DNA of 64,000 nt from Micromonospora coerulea (lineage in GTDB: Bacteria; Actinomycetota; Actinomycetes; Mycobacteriales; Micromonosporaceae): assembly GCF_016598485.1 (NCBI RefSeq), contig NZ_JAEMUW010000001.1, forward strand, positions 248,001 to 312,000. The letters run 5' to 3'. How positions within the stretch are numbered: position 1 is the stretch's first letter; each line of letters starts with the position of its first letter. The notes below the pieces were generated by a model that had not been told where the DNA came from, ran no database searches, and saw nothing but the letters and a program-made list of their open reading frames with translations. This document shows, piece after piece, positions 1 to 9,705 of this stretch. Made by a program: the position numbers and the translations under genes.

Positions 1-780
1 GGGGGTGGCGAGGAGGGTCGCAGGCTGCGCGGCCAGGTCGCGCAGCAGGGCCGTCCGGGAGCGCCGGGCCGTCTCCGGGTCCTCCTCGTGGGCGTACGCC
101 AGGTCGGGGTCGACCAGTTGCACGGTGTGCACCAGCAGGTCGCCGGTGACCAGCAGGCGCTGGTGGTCGCCGGGCTCCACCAGCACCGACTGGTGGCCGG
201 GGGTGTGGCCGGGGGTGCTCAGCACGCGTACTCCCGGGGTGAGGACGGTGTCGCCGTCAAGCAGCCGGAGCTGGCCGGCGGCGCGCAACGGACCGACCAG
301 CCGGGCCGGCAGCTCCGGGTGGAACAGCGCCAGCGCGTCGAGTTCGGCCCGCTGCAGCAGGTAGTCCGCGTTCGGGAAGTGCGGCCGGCCGGGGCTGCCG
401 GTCACCGCCCAGCCGACATGGTCGCTGTGCAGGTGGGTGAGGACCACGGTGCGCACGTCGGCGGGATCGATGCCGGCGGCGGCCAGCTCGGCGGGGAGCC
501 GCCCCGGCACCGGCGCCCAGCTCGCGGCCAGCGAGTCGGCCGGGCCGATCCCGGCGTCGACCAGGGTGACCGGGCCGTCGCCGGCGCGGATCGCGAAGCT
601 GCGGAACGGCAGCCACCACCGCCGGTCGGCGGTCACCGCGCCGGGATCACGCCGGTCCGCCTCGCGCCAGTGCGCCGCCGTGGCGTCCGGGAACGCCTCC
701 GCGCGGGGCTGGAAGAACGGCCCCTCGCCGTCGGTGAGGGCGGTGACCGTGATAGACCCGAGGGTGCGGCTCAGTGGCAT
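1..780 (-). CDS. MBL-fold metallo-hydrolase (3' end outside window)
   Basis: Metallo-beta-lactamase superfamily hydrolase; the substrate cannot be told from sequence. The minus frame from the ATG at 780 is open to the window edge (260 codons). It carries the metal-binding motif THLHSDHVGW around residues 115-124 (H116, H118, D120, H121) and, further on, TPGHTPGH and a later GDLLVH segment that supply the remaining metal ligands. The N-terminal part (LTDGEGPFF, then VTLVDAGIGP near residue 71) is typical of soluble lactonase or hydrolase-type members without a signal peptide. It stands alone, divergent from icd. The start is the first ATG of the frame; its ribosome-binding site is weak. Confidence 0.85.
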   Translation of the reverse strand, partial: MPLSRTLGSITVTALTDGEGPFFQPRAEAFPDATAAHWREADRRDPGAVTADRRWWLPFRSFAIRAGDGPVTLVDAGIGPADSLAASWAPVPGRLPAELAAAGIDPADVRTVVLTHLHSDHVGWAVTGSPGRPHFPNADYLLQRAELDALALFHPELPARLVGPLRAAGQLRLLDGDTVLTPGVRVLSTPGHTPGHQSVLVEPGDHQRLLVTGDLLVHTVQLVDPDLAYAHEEDPETARRSRTALLRDLAAQPATLLATP

Positions 781-864
781 CCGGTGATGCTGCCAGCGAT
801 CTCCTGTGCCGTGCACCCCGATTCCCGGCCTACCGAGGCCGGCTCCGGCACCCAGGCCAGTTTC

Positions 865-880
865 CAGTACGCTCGTACTG
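865..880. promoter_or_regulatory. 16-bp perfect palindrome over the icd promoter
   Basis: CAGTACG-CT-CGTACTG is a perfect 7-bp inverted repeat. A TACGCT hexamer (868-873) inside it is a plausible -10 element for icd, 42 bp before the ATG, so the palindrome is placed like an operator. The regulator is unknown; the symmetry resembles TetR-type sites, which is inference. Confidence 0.5.
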
Positions 881-915
881 CTTGAGCACGTGTCCCCCGA
901 GAGGAGCGCCGGCCG

Positions 916-2133
916 ATGGCGAAGATCAACGTAAACAACCCGGTCGTGGAGCTCGACGGCGACGAGATGACCCGGATCATCTGGAAGCAGATCCGGGAGC
1001 AGCTGATCCTGCCCTACCTCGACGTCGACCTGCACTACTACGACCTGTCGATCCAGCACCGCGACGAGACCGACGACCAGGTCACCGTCGACGCCGCCAA
1101 CGCCATCAAGGAGCACGGCGTCGGCGTCAAGTGCGCGACCATCACCCCGGACGAGGCCCGGGTCGAGGAGTTCGGCCTGAAGAAGATGTGGCGGTCGCCG
1201 AACGGCACCATCCGCAACATCCTCGGCGGCGTCGTCTTCCGCGAGCCGATCATCATGTCCAACGTGCCGCGGCTGGTCCCCGGCTGGACCAAGCCGATCA
1301 TCATCGGCCGGCATGCCCACGGTGACCAGTACAAGGCCACCGACTTCGTCGTCCCCGGGCCGGGCACGGTGACCATCACCTACACCCCGGCCGACGGCGG
1401 TGCCCCGATGGAGATGGAGGTCGCCAACTTCCCCGGCGGCGGCATCGCCATGGGCATGTACAACTTCGACGAGTCGATCCGGGACTTCGCCCGGGCCTCG
1501 TTCCGGTACGGGCTGGACCGCAACTACCCGGTCTACCTGTCCACCAAGAACACCATCCTCAAGGCGTACGACGGCCGGTTCAAGGACATCTTCGCCGAGG
1601 TGTTCGAGAACGAGTTCAAGGCCGAGTTCGAGGCCGCCGGCATCACCTACGAGCACCGGCTGATCGACGACATGGTCGCCGCCGCGCTCAAGTGGGAGGG
1701 CGGCTACGTCTGGGCCTGCAAGAACTACGACGGTGACGTGCAGTCCGACACCGTCGCGCAGGGTTTCGGCTCGCTCGGCCTGATGACCTCGGTGCTGCTC
1801 TCCCCGGACGGCCGTACCGTCGAGGCGGAGGCCGCGCACGGCACGGTCACCCGGCACTACCGGCAGTGGCAGAAGGGTGAGAAGACCTCGACCAACCCGA
1901 TCGCGTCGATCTACGCCTGGACCCGGGGCCTGGCCCACCGGGGCAAGCTGGACGGCACCCCGGCGGTCACCGAGTTCGCCAACACCCTGGAGCAGGTCAT
2001 CGTCGACACCGTCGAGGGTGGTCAGATGACCAAGGACCTGTCGCTGCTCATCTCGCGGGACGCCCCGTGGCTGACCACCGACGAGTTCATGAACGCGCTG
2101 GACGAGAACCTGGCCCGCAAGATCAACGCCTGA
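916..2133 (+). CDS. icd: NADP-dependent isocitrate dehydrogenase
   Basis: TCA-cycle enzyme converting isocitrate to 2-oxoglutarate and CO2 with reduction of NADP+. The 405-residue protein is the homodimeric, eukaryote-like type rather than the 740-residue monomeric type found in many other actinobacteria. Visible landmarks are the N-terminal [14 protein letters not shown], the substrate-loop region [13 protein letters not shown] near residues 93-105, the [13 protein letters not shown] segment, and [10 protein letters not shown] near residue 309 in the cofactor-binding region. The ATG at 916 follows a GAGGAG ribosome-binding site. It is a single-gene unit with a 16-bp palindrome in its promoter and a hairpin 24 bp downstream. 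Confidence 0.97.
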   Translation: MAKINVNNPVVELDGDEMTRIIWKQIREQLILPYLDVDLHYYDLSIQHRDETDDQVTVDAANAIKEHGVGVKCATITPDEARVEEFGLKKMWRSPNGTIRNILGGVVFREPIIMSNVPRLVPGWTKPIIIGRHAHGDQYKATDFVVPGPGTVTITYTPADGGAPMEMEVANFPGGGIAMGMYNFDESIRDFARASFRYGLDRNYPVYLSTKNTILKAYDGRFKDIFAEVFENEFKAEFEAAGITYEHRLIDDMVAAALKWEGGYVWACKNYDGDVQSDTVAQGFGSLGLMTSVLLSPDGRTVEAEAAHGTVTRHYRQWQKGEKTSTNPIASIYAWTRGLAHRGKLDGTPAVTEFANTLEQVIVDTVEGGQMTKDLSLLISRDAPWLTTDEFMNALDENLARKINA

Positions 2134-2156
2134 TTCCGCACCGCGTCATCGAGGAG

Positions 2157-2180
2157 GCCCGCCGGCACCCGCCGGCGGGC
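2157..2180 (+). terminator. Hairpin terminator after icd
   Basis: Perfect 9-bp stem (GCCCGCCGG / CCGGCGGGC) with a 6-nt loop, 23 bp after the icd stop. There is no long T tract, which is usual for GC-rich actinobacteria. Confidence 0.6.
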
Positions 2181-2392
2181 TTCGTCGTACCCGGGCGGCG
2201 CCCGCCGGAGGCCGCGCCGATCGGGCCCGGCGCGCGCCGGCGGGGGCGGCGTCACTGGGCGGGTGATGGGTCGTTGAACCGGGTGGACGTGATGCCAGTC
2301 GCGTCCAGGAAGGTTGACCGCGTCGCCTCGCGGCTCGAGTGCCGATCAGCCAGCCTTCCCGGCTGTCGCGAACAGCCAGCCGTCCCTTCCCT

Positions 2393-2420
2393 GCGGGGGG
2401 CCCTGTCCCGGGCCCCCCGC
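2393..2420. repeat. 11-bp GC hairpin between icd and galT
   Basis: Inverted repeat GCGGGGGGCCC / GGGCCCCCCGC with a 6-nt loop, in the 376-bp gap between the convergent icd and galT genes. No gene is visible in the gap, so it probably serves as a transcription barrier. Confidence 0.5.
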
Positions 2421-2450
2421 GCCCTGTTCCAGCGACTCCAGTCACGTGAC

Positions 2451-2484
2451 ATGGCGGTGTCCGGGCGTGCCGGACAACCGCCAT
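2451..2484 (-). terminator. Hairpin terminator after galT
   Basis: Stem of 14-15 bp with one bulged base and a 5-nt GCGTG loop, 25 bp downstream of the galT stop on the minus strand. Confidence 0.55.
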
Positions 2485-2509
2485 GGCACCGTTCGCCGGA
2501 CGTCGCCGG

Positions 2510-3583
2510 TCAGGCGCCACGCAGCAGCTCGGCGGCCCGCTCCGGGGCGATGTCGTTGATGAAGACACCCATCCCGGACTCCGAACCGGCCAGATACTTC
2601 AGCTTGTCCTTGGCGCGCCGGATGCTGAACAGCTGCAGATGCAGGTGCCCCAGCTCGCGGTCGATCCGCACCGGGGCCTGGTGCCAGGCCGCGATGTACG
2701 GCATGGGCATGTCGAACAGCCCGTCGAAGCGGCGCAGCACGTCCAGGTAGAGCGGGCCGAAGGCGTCCCGCTCGGCGTCGTCGAGCGCCGGGATGTCGGG
2801 CACCGGCCGGTGCGGGGCGACATGCACCTCGAACGGCCAGCGGGCGGCCGCCGGCACGTACGCCGTCCAGTGCTCGTTGCTCGTCACCACCCGGTCCCCG
2901 GCGGCCCGCTCGGCGGCGAGCACGTCGGCGTAGAGATTGCCGCCGGTGCGCTCGGCGTGCCGGCGTGCCGCGGCCAGCATCGACCGGGTCCGTGGCGTGA
3001 CGAACGGGTACGCGTAGATCTGACCGTGCGGGTGGTGCAGCGTCACGCCGATCTCCACGCCCCGGTTCTCGAACGGGAAGATCTGCTCGACCCCGGGCAA
3101 CTCGCTCAGCGCGCTGGTCCGGTCGGCGAGCGCGTCCAGCACGGTCCGCACCCGGCGGGGCGGCAGGCTGGCGAAGGAGGCGTTGTGGTCGTCGGTGAAG
3201 CAGACCACCTCGCACCGGCCCCGGCCCGGTCGGACCGGGGTGAACGGGGTGATCTCCGCCGGCTCGTCGGCCACCCGCTGGCTCAGCGCCGGGAAGCGGT
3301 TCTCGAAGACCGCCACGTCGTAGTCGGGGGCCGGGATCTCGCTGAGCCGGCCGGCCCGGGACGGGCAGAGCGGGCACTGGTCGGCCGGGGGCAGGAAGGT
3401 GCGGGTCTGCCGGTGCACCGCCACCGCCACCCACTCGTCGGTGAGCGGGTCGTAGCGCAGTTGGGAGGCGGGCGGCGGCGGGGGCAGCTCCCGCCGGTCG
3501 GGCTGGTCGCGGATCGCGTCGTCCCGCTCGTCGAAGTAGATCAGCTCACGGCCGTCGGCCAGCTCGATCTGCGTACGCTTCAC
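2510..3583 (-). CDS. galT: Galactose-1-phosphate uridylyltransferase
   Basis: Leloir-pathway enzyme that transfers UMP between UDP-glucose and galactose-1-phosphate through a histidine-UMP intermediate. The 357-residue protein has the catalytic HPHGQ at 184-188 (nucleophile H186), a zinc-ligand CPLC at 70-73 and the FENRG motif near 171. The start is GTG at 3583, overlapping the upstream regulator's stop in a GTGA junction, so the two genes are translationally coupled. No galK or galE is present in the window. Regulation is probably by the DeoR-type protein encoded just upstream. Confidence 0.95.
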   Translation of the reverse strand: MKRTQIELADGRELIYFDERDDAIRDQPDRRELPPPPPASQLRYDPLTDEWVAVAVHRQTRTFLPPADQCPLCPSRAGRLSEIPAPDYDVAVFENRFPALSQRVADEPAEITPFTPVRPGRGRCEVVCFTDDHNASFASLPPRRVRTVLDALADRTSALSELPGVEQIFPFENRGVEIGVTLHHPHGQIYAYPFVTPRTRSMLAAARRHAERTGGNLYADVLAAERAAGDRVVTSNEHWTAYVPAAARWPFEVHVAPHRPVPDIPALDDAERDAFGPLYLDVLRRFDGLFDMPMPYIAAWHQAPVRIDRELGHLHLQLFSIRRAKDKLKYLAGSESGMGVFINDIAPERAAELLRGA

Positions 3584-4383
3584 TCCGCCGCCTCCTCCGT
3601 GGGTCGCCCGGTGCCCGGCACGATCACCAGCTCACCCACCTTCTCGTCGAGTACCCGTCGTGCTTCCGGTGCCAATCGGTCGTCGGTGACCAGCACGTCC
3701 GCCGCGTCCAGGCCGACGATCGAGGAGATCCCCACCGTGCCCCACTTGGTGTGGTCGGCGAGGACGACCAGTTGGTCGGCGGCCGCCACCAGGGCCCGGT
3801 CGGTGTCCGCCTCCATCAGGTTCGGCGTGGTGAAGCCGGCCCGTTCGCTGATCCCGTGCACGCCGAGGAAGAGCAGGTCCAGGTGCAGCGAGGCGATCGC
3901 GGCCACGGCCAGCGGGCCGACCAGCGCGTCGGAGGGCGTCCGGACGCCGCCGGTGAGCACGACGGTCTGGTCCGGCCGCCCGCTCGCGTGCAGGATCTCG
4001 GCGACCGGCAGCGAGTTGGTCACCACGGTCAGGCCGGGCACGTCGACGAGGCGGCGGGCCAGCTCCGCGGTGGTCGTACCGGCCGACAGGGCGACCGCGG
4101 CCCCGGGGCGGACGAGCTGGGCGGCGTGCGCGGCGATGGCCGCCTTCTCCGTGGACTGGCGGACCGACTTGGCGTGGAAGCCGGGCTCGTCGGTGGAGCC
4201 GGGACCGGCGAGCGTGGCGCCGCCGTGCACCTTGGCCAGCAGGCCCAGGTCGTGCAGGGTTTCCAGGTCTCGGCGGATGGTCATGTCCGAGACGCCGAAT
4301 TCGGCGGCCAGCTCGGTGACCCGCACGCCACCGGCGCTGCGGACCCGTTCCAGGATGGCCGTCTGCCGCTGCCGCGCCAGCAT
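3580..4383 (-). CDS. DeoR/GlpR-family transcriptional regulator
   Basis: Sugar-responsive repressor with an N-terminal DeoR helix-turn-helix (RVTELAAEFGVSDMTIRRDL at about 21-40) and a C-terminal sugar-phosphate-binding DeoRC domain (ALSAGTTT, VVTNSLPVAE, DLLFLGVHGI). The ATG at 4383 is preferred because a GGAGG lies 8 nt before it and the protein then begins MLARQRQ like its relatives. An in-frame GTG at 4419 would add 12 residues but has no ribosome-binding site. It is coupled to galT by a 4-bp overlap, so it most likely controls galactose use and its own operon. Confidence 0.9.
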   Translation of the reverse strand: MLARQRQTAILERVRSAGGVRVTELAAEFGVSDMTIRRDLETLHDLGLLAKVHGGATLAGPGSTDEPGFHAKSVRQSTEKAAIAAHAAQLVRPGAAVALSAGTTTAELARRLVDVPGLTVVTNSLPVAEILHASGRPDQTVVLTGGVRTPSDALVGPLAVAAIASLHLDLLFLGVHGISERAGFTTPNLMEADTDRALVAAADQLVVLADHTKWGTVGISSIVGLDAADVLVTDDRLAPEARRVLDEKVGELVIVPGTGRPTEEAAE

Positions 4384-4429
4384 CCGCCGTACCTCCGGGG
4401 GCCGCAACCGCGTCTCCACGCGGTCGAAC

Positions 4430-4452
4430 GTGTTTCAACAAGAACGAACACT
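4430..4452 (-). promoter_or_regulatory. Candidate DeoR-type operator
   Basis: An AT-rich island upstream of the regulator reads, on the minus strand, GTTCGTTCTTGTTGAAAC, with a further GTTC 3 bp on. Such direct GTTC/GTT repeats are the usual layout of DeoR-family sites. Placement suggests autoregulation; this is inference. Confidence 0.4.
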
Positions 4453-4562
4453 ACCGCGCAGAAGGTCACGGCGAAAGCCGTCGGCGGGCGAAGCGTCGCG
4501 GCCGGCACCGGCATCGTGGATGGCCCCGGGAGAGGCGGCACCCGCCACCGGGGGAAAGACGA

Positions 4563-4595
4563 ACGCCGCCGCCCGCGCGTGGCGGGCGACGGCGT
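4563..4595 (-). terminator. Rho-independent terminator after the APS-kinase gene
   Basis: A 14-bp stem with one G-T-type mismatch and a 5-nt loop. On the minus strand it is followed by TTCGTCTTTCC, a T-rich tail. It lies 12 bp past the stop at 4608. Confidence 0.7.
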
Positions 4596-4607
4596 GTCCC
4601 GGAAGGG

Positions 4608-6137
4608 TCAGGCGGACTGGAGGCGGGGCTCCACCCAGCCGGTCTCGGTCAGGTGGTGCAGCACCGCCTGGACCGCCGCCTCGATGCTCATGTCGGTGGT
4701 GTCCACCGTCAGGTCGGCGTCGGTCGGCTCCTCGTACGGGTCATCGATGCCGGTCATCCCGGTGAGCAGGCCGGCGCGGGCGCGGGCGTACAGGCCCTTG
4801 CGGTCCCGCTGCTCGCAGACCTCGAGCGGGGTGGCGACGTGCACCAGCAGGAAGCCGGCCCCGGCAGCCTGCGCCATCTCCCGGGCGGTCGCCCGGGCGG
4901 CGGCGTACGGGGCGATCGGACAGCAGATGCCGACCCCGCGGTGCCGGGCGATCTCCGCGGCCACCCAGCCGATCCGGCGCACGTTGAGGTCCCGGTCGGC
5001 CTTGCTGAAGGTCAGCCCGGCCGAGAGCTCCCGGCGCACCACGTCCCCGTCGAGCAGGGTGATCGTCCGGTCGCCGCCCTCGCGCAGCGCGTCGGCCAGG
5101 CCCCGCGCGATGGTCGATTTGCCCGAACCGGAAAGCCCGGTGAAGAAGACCACCAGGCCGCGGTGCCGGCGCGGCGGGCGGGCCCGGACCAGCTCCTTGG
5201 CCACCGCCGGCGGGGTGTGCCACTCGGGCAGCGGAAAGCCCCGATCCAGCAGGTCGTCGATCTCCTCCTGGGTGAGCGCCAACCGCCGGTTGCGCGGCGG
5301 GATGTCCTCCCGCCAGCGCCACTGCCCGTCCCGGTTGTCGTAGGCCAGCTCGCGGGGGACCAGCACCCGCAGGCCGGCACCGGAGAGCATCTCGCCGGTG
5401 GAGAGCAGGTGGGTCACCCCGTACGCGGCGGCGACCCGGGCCCGCAGCAGCGCGTCGCTGATCTCGTCGCGCCGCCGCGCCAGCGGCACCGCCACCAGGG
5501 TGGCCGGCGGCATCCGGTCCCGGGCGGCGAAGACGCTGCGCACCAGCGCCTCGGCCGGCAGCCCACCGGTCGCTTCCTCGCCCACCGGGATCATCACCAG
5601 CAGGTGCGCGCCGAGCGTGCGGGCGGCGTGCGCGATCTGGGCGAGCTGCGGCCGGTGCAGTGGACGGTCGGCGAACACCCCGAGCACCCGGCCCGGGGGC
5701 AGCAGCGCCTGTACCTCGTCCGGACCGCGGCGCAGCCGCTGGAACGGGCCGTGCCCGCCGTCGCCGAGCCGGCGGACCGCGCCGCCGACCCCCACCACGC
5801 CGTCCCGCACCGGCCAGACGTCGGTCACGTCCATCGCCGCCACCGGGGCGCCCTCGCCGTCGGTGAGTACCAGCGCCCGCCGCAGCGGGTCGTCCAGCGC
5901 GAGGCCGTCGGCGAGCGCCGCCGGCACGTGCAGGGTCACCGCCACCGGCCAGGGTGTGCCGTCGGCGAGCCGGCCGCGCCGGCTCAGCGAGGCCAGGTCG
6001 GCCCGGGTCATGAAGCCGGTCAGCGGCGCGTACGCCCCGGTCAGCAGCAACTCCAGATCGGCCAGTTCACCGGTGCGCGGCGCGTACGCCGGAGCGTCGC
6101 GCAGCACGTCCTCGGGCAGCACCCACCCGTTGCTCAT
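4608..6137 (-). CDS. cysC: APS kinase with degenerate ATP-sulfurylase-like N-terminus
   Basis: The C-terminal about 180 residues are an adenylylsulfate kinase (APS plus ATP gives PAPS): P-loop GLSGSGKST at 334-342, LLDGDVVRREL near 361, GLTFSKADRDLNVRRIGW near 374, and DPYEEP near the end. The N-terminal about 300 residues follow the ATP-sulfurylase plan (PUA-like GAYAPLTGFM, then a nucleotidyltransferase-like region). However, the catalytic QTRNPxHRxH box is replaced by FADRPLHRPQ at 155-164, so that domain is probably not a working sulfurylase. I chose ATG 6137; a TTG one codon upstream is possible. It is a lone gene with no cysD or cysN beside it. Confidence 0.85.
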   Translation of the reverse strand: MSNGWVLPEDVLRDAPAYAPRTGELADLELLLTGAYAPLTGFMTRADLASLSRRGRLADGTPWPVAVTLHVPAALADGLALDDPLRRALVLTDGEGAPVAAMDVTDVWPVRDGVVGVGGAVRRLGDGGHGPFQRLRRGPDEVQALLPPGRVLGVFADRPLHRPQLAQIAHAARTLGAHLLVMIPVGEEATGGLPAEALVRSVFAARDRMPPATLVAVPLARRRDEISDALLRARVAAAYGVTHLLSTGEMLSGAGLRVLVPRELAYDNRDGQWRWREDIPPRNRRLALTQEEIDDLLDRGFPLPEWHTPPAVAKELVRARPPRRHRGLVVFFTGLSGSGKSTIARGLADALREGGDRTITLLDGDVVRRELSAGLTFSKADRDLNVRRIGWVAAEIARHRGVGICCPIAPYAAARATAREMAQAAGAGFLLVHVATPLEVCEQRDRKGLYARARAGLLTGMTGIDDPYEEPTDADLTVDTTDMSIEAAVQAVLHHLTETGWVEPRLQSA

Positions 6138-6256
6138 CAAACCCCCAACTCACCGGCCGGCACACAGTTTCGCAGCCCACCGGCGATCGGTCGAGAGCGC
6201 CACTCCACCTCCCGGTCACCGGGCGTTGGGGCGACGGTCGACCGGGGCCGTCGGAC

Positions 6257-6817
6257 TCAGCCGACCGGGGTGAGCGGGGCGGCGCCGAACGACACCGCGA
6301 ACCGCTCGCACCAGATCGACACGCTGGTCAGCCCGGTCAGGTCGGTCCCGGCCGGGATCTCGTAGGCCTGGTCGCCCCGGTTGCCCTTGAGCGGCCCCAG
6401 CCGTACCCGCCGACCGTCGTCGAAGACGTTCCAACCGGACGGCCCGGTCCGCACCGGCTGGTCGGTCAGCCAGACGTGCAGATCCGGGCCGTTCGAGGTG
6501 GCCAACCCGACCAGCTCCAGCCGGAACCCGCCGTCGGCGCCCCGGACGATCCGGGCGGTGCCACTGGTGTCGTGCTCGTGGGTGACGAACTCGCCCCGGC
6601 TGACCAGCGTCGGTCCGGCCGGTGTGGACGTGGTGGCCGGCGCGCCGGACGGGCTGGGCGCGGGCTGGGCCGATTCGATCGCCGTGAGCCGCTCGTGGAC
6701 CTCGGTGTCGGTGACCAGCTTCCAGGGTTGGAACCAGAACAGCCCGAACGCGGTCCCGGCGCCGACGACGGCGAGGGCGACCCAGGTCAGCGGCATGCGG
6801 AGCAGGCGGGTGCGCAT
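6257..6817 (-). CDS. Membrane-anchored DM13-domain protein
   Basis: The 186-residue protein has one N-terminal membrane segment (MPLTWVALAVVGAGTAFGLFW), a Ser/Pro/Thr-rich linker, and a DM13 domain outside the membrane. Hallmarks are the GEFVTHEHDTSGTARI strand, NGPDLHVWL, LKGNRGDQAYEIP and the SIWCERFAVSFG segment with its conserved cysteine. DM13 domains are proposed electron-transfer or redox modules; the function here is unknown. It is divergent from the ABC operon starting at 6958. Confidence 0.85.
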   Translation of the reverse strand: MRTRLLRMPLTWVALAVVGAGTAFGLFWFQPWKLVTDTEVHERLTAIESAQPAPSPSGAPATTSTPAGPTLVSRGEFVTHEHDTSGTARIVRGADGGFRLELVGLATSNGPDLHVWLTDQPVRTGPSGWNVFDDGRRVRLGPLKGNRGDQAYEIPAGTDLTGLTSVSIWCERFAVSFGAAPLTPVG

Positions 6818-6944
6818 GTGTCGAGTCTTCCGTCGGCGGTGGCGCCGGTCACCCCGTGCCCGGGTTACGGAACCCTTACCGGCTCCGGGCGGAATCAGGG
6901 GTATCCCCGAGCGATTCCTGGTGCCCGGGGGAGCGTCCGCTCCC

Positions 6945-6950
6945 TACGCT
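6945..6950 (+). promoter_or_regulatory. -10 element, leaderless ABC operon
   Basis: TACGCT ends 7 nt before the GTG at 6958, which places the transcription start at or next to the start codon. Confidence 0.6.
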
Positions 6951-6957
6951 GAACGGC

Positions 6958-7872
6958 GTGACACTGATAGCGACCGAGTCGCTGACCAAGACGTACGGAG
7001 GCCGGGTCACCGCGCTGGCCGACCTCACGGTGTCGGTCGAGCCGGGGATCATCGGCCTGGTCGGCGCGAACGGCGCCGGCAAGTCCACCCTGATCAAGAT
7101 CCTGCTCGGCCTGCTCCCACCCACCAGCGGCCGGGTCTCCGTGCTCGGCCTCGACCCGACCACCGCCCCGGCGGCGGTCCGCGCCCGGGTGGGCTACATG
7201 CCCGAGCACGACGCCCTCCCGCCCGACCTGTCCGCCGCCGAGCTGGTCACCCACCTGGGCCGGATCAGCGGGCTGCCGCGCACGGTGGCCCGCGAACGCG
7301 CCTCCGAGGCGCTGCGCCACGTCGGCCTCTACGAGGAGCGCTACCGCCCGGTCGGTGGCTACTCCACCGGCATGAAGCAACGCGTCAAGCTCGCCCAGGC
7401 CCTGGTGCACGACCCGGACCTGCTGCTGCTCGACGAGCCGACCAACGGCCTCGACCCGGCCGGCCGGGACGCCATGCTGGCCCTGATCCAGCGGATCGGC
7501 ACCGAGTTCGGCATCTCCGTGCTGGTCTGCTCGCACCTGCTCGGCGAGGTGGAGCGGATCTGCGACACGCTGGTCGCCATCGACGGCGGCCGGCTGCTCC
7601 GCGCTGACCGGATCGCCGCGATGACGTCGGCCACCGACGTGCTCGCGGTCGAGGTCAGCGAGGGTACCGACGACCTCGCGGCCCGGCTCGCCGCGCTCGA
7701 CCTGCCGGTGGCCCGGGAGGGGCGGCTGCTGCTCGTCCCGCTCGCCGACGACGCCACCTACGACCTGATCCTCGGCGCGGTCGCCGAGCTGGACCTGCCG
7801 CTGCACCGGCTGGACCAGCGCCGGCACCGGGTGGCCGAACTCTTCGCCACGAGGGAGCCCAGCCATGTCTGA
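6958..7872 (+). CDS. ABC transporter ATP-binding protein
   Basis: ATPase of an ABC-2 type system, 304 residues. Walker A is GANGAGKST, the signature region reads YSTGMKQRVKLAQAL in place of LSGGQ, and Walker B is LLLLDEPTNGLDP. The frame runs further upstream, but the GTG at 6958 is preferred: homology begins right after it (TLIATESLTKTYGGRVTAL) and a TACGCT -10 hexamer sits 7 nt before it. It is the first gene of a four-gene operon and overlaps the permease start by 8 bp. The substrate is unknown. Confidence 0.9.
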   Translation: MTLIATESLTKTYGGRVTALADLTVSVEPGIIGLVGANGAGKSTLIKILLGLLPPTSGRVSVLGLDPTTAPAAVRARVGYMPEHDALPPDLSAAELVTHLGRISGLPRTVARERASEALRHVGLYEERYRPVGGYSTGMKQRVKLAQALVHDPDLLLLDEPTNGLDPAGRDAMLALIQRIGTEFGISVLVCSHLLGEVERICDTLVAIDGGRLLRADRIAAMTSATDVLAVEVSEGTDDLAARLAALDLPVAREGRLLLVPLADDATYDLILGAVAELDLPLHRLDQRRHRVAELFATREPSHV

Positions 7873-8745
7873 GCCGACCGGCGTCATCCACGACATCGGC
7901 TACCAGCGCTACACCGGCCCCCGGCTGGGCCGCCGGCACGTCTTCGGGGCGCTCTACCTGCACGGCCTGCGGACCGTCTTCGGGTTGGGCCGTACCGCCA
8001 AGGCGAAGATCTTCCCCTGGCTGGTGGTCGGCATCGTCACCCTGGTCGCCGCCGGGATCACCGCGGTCCGCAGCCAGATCGGCGAGGTGGTGATGACGTA
8101 CGCCCAGTTCGCCGACTCGATGAGCTGGCTGGTCATCTTCTTCGTCGCGGTGGCTGCCCCCGAACTGGTCTCCCGGGATCTGCGCAGCGGCGTGCTGCCG
8201 CTGTACTTCTCCCGGCCGCTGCCCCGCGACGACTACCCGCTGGCCAAGCTGCTGGCCCTGGTCAGCGCGATCTGGCTGCTGCTCGGCGGGCCGCAGCTGG
8301 TGATGTTCCTCGGCGCCGCGTTCACCACCGACAAGGGCATGAGCGGGGTCTGGGACGAGCTGCTCGACCTGCTGCCCGGCCTGCTCTACGCCGGGCTGTG
8401 GGCGGCGGTCTTCGCCTCGATCGGGCTGCTGGTCGCCTCGCTCACCGGCAAGCGTGCCTTCGCCGCCGGCGGGATCGTGGCGGTCTTCCTGATGACCACC
8501 CCGATCGTCGGGACGCTGTCGATCCTGCCGTCCCGGACGATCAACGAGCTCGCCTTCCTCGCGTCGCCCTCGACGCTCGTCGGCGGGGTGGGCACCTGGG
8601 CGCTCGGCGACCTGCTGGTGCCCGAGGGCCGGGGCGGCGGCGTCCCGATCGGTGACTTCGGCCCCGTCTACGGGGTGGCCGCCGTCCTGCTGGTCGCCGC
8701 CTGCGTCGCCCTGCTGTTGCTGCGATACCGAAAGGTGGCCGCCCG

Positions 8746-8749
<4 letters not shown>
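7865..8749 (+). CDS. ABC-2 type transporter permease
   Basis: A 294-residue integral membrane protein with about six hydrophobic segments (for example FPWLVVGIVTLVAAGI, SWLVIFFVAVAAPELV, LLALVSAIWLLLGGP and a C-terminal VAAVLLVAACVALLLL). The PELVSRDLRSGVLPLYFSRP stretch is typical of ABC-2 permeases that work with GldA/NosF-like ATPases. It starts inside the end of the preceding ATPase gene and ends in an ATGA overlap with the next ATPase. It presumably forms a membrane complex with either or both ATPases. Confidence 0.87.

Positions 8750-9701
<952 letters not shown>

Positions 9702-9705
<4 letters not shown>

Noticed and set aside
4384..4419. GTG 4419 as start of the DeoR regulator
   Set aside because: No ribosome-binding site, whereas ATG 4383 has GGAGG 8 nt upstream.
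6138..6140. TTG start for the APS-kinase gene
   Set aside because: An ATG follows directly at 6137, and the TTG has no better ribosome-binding site.
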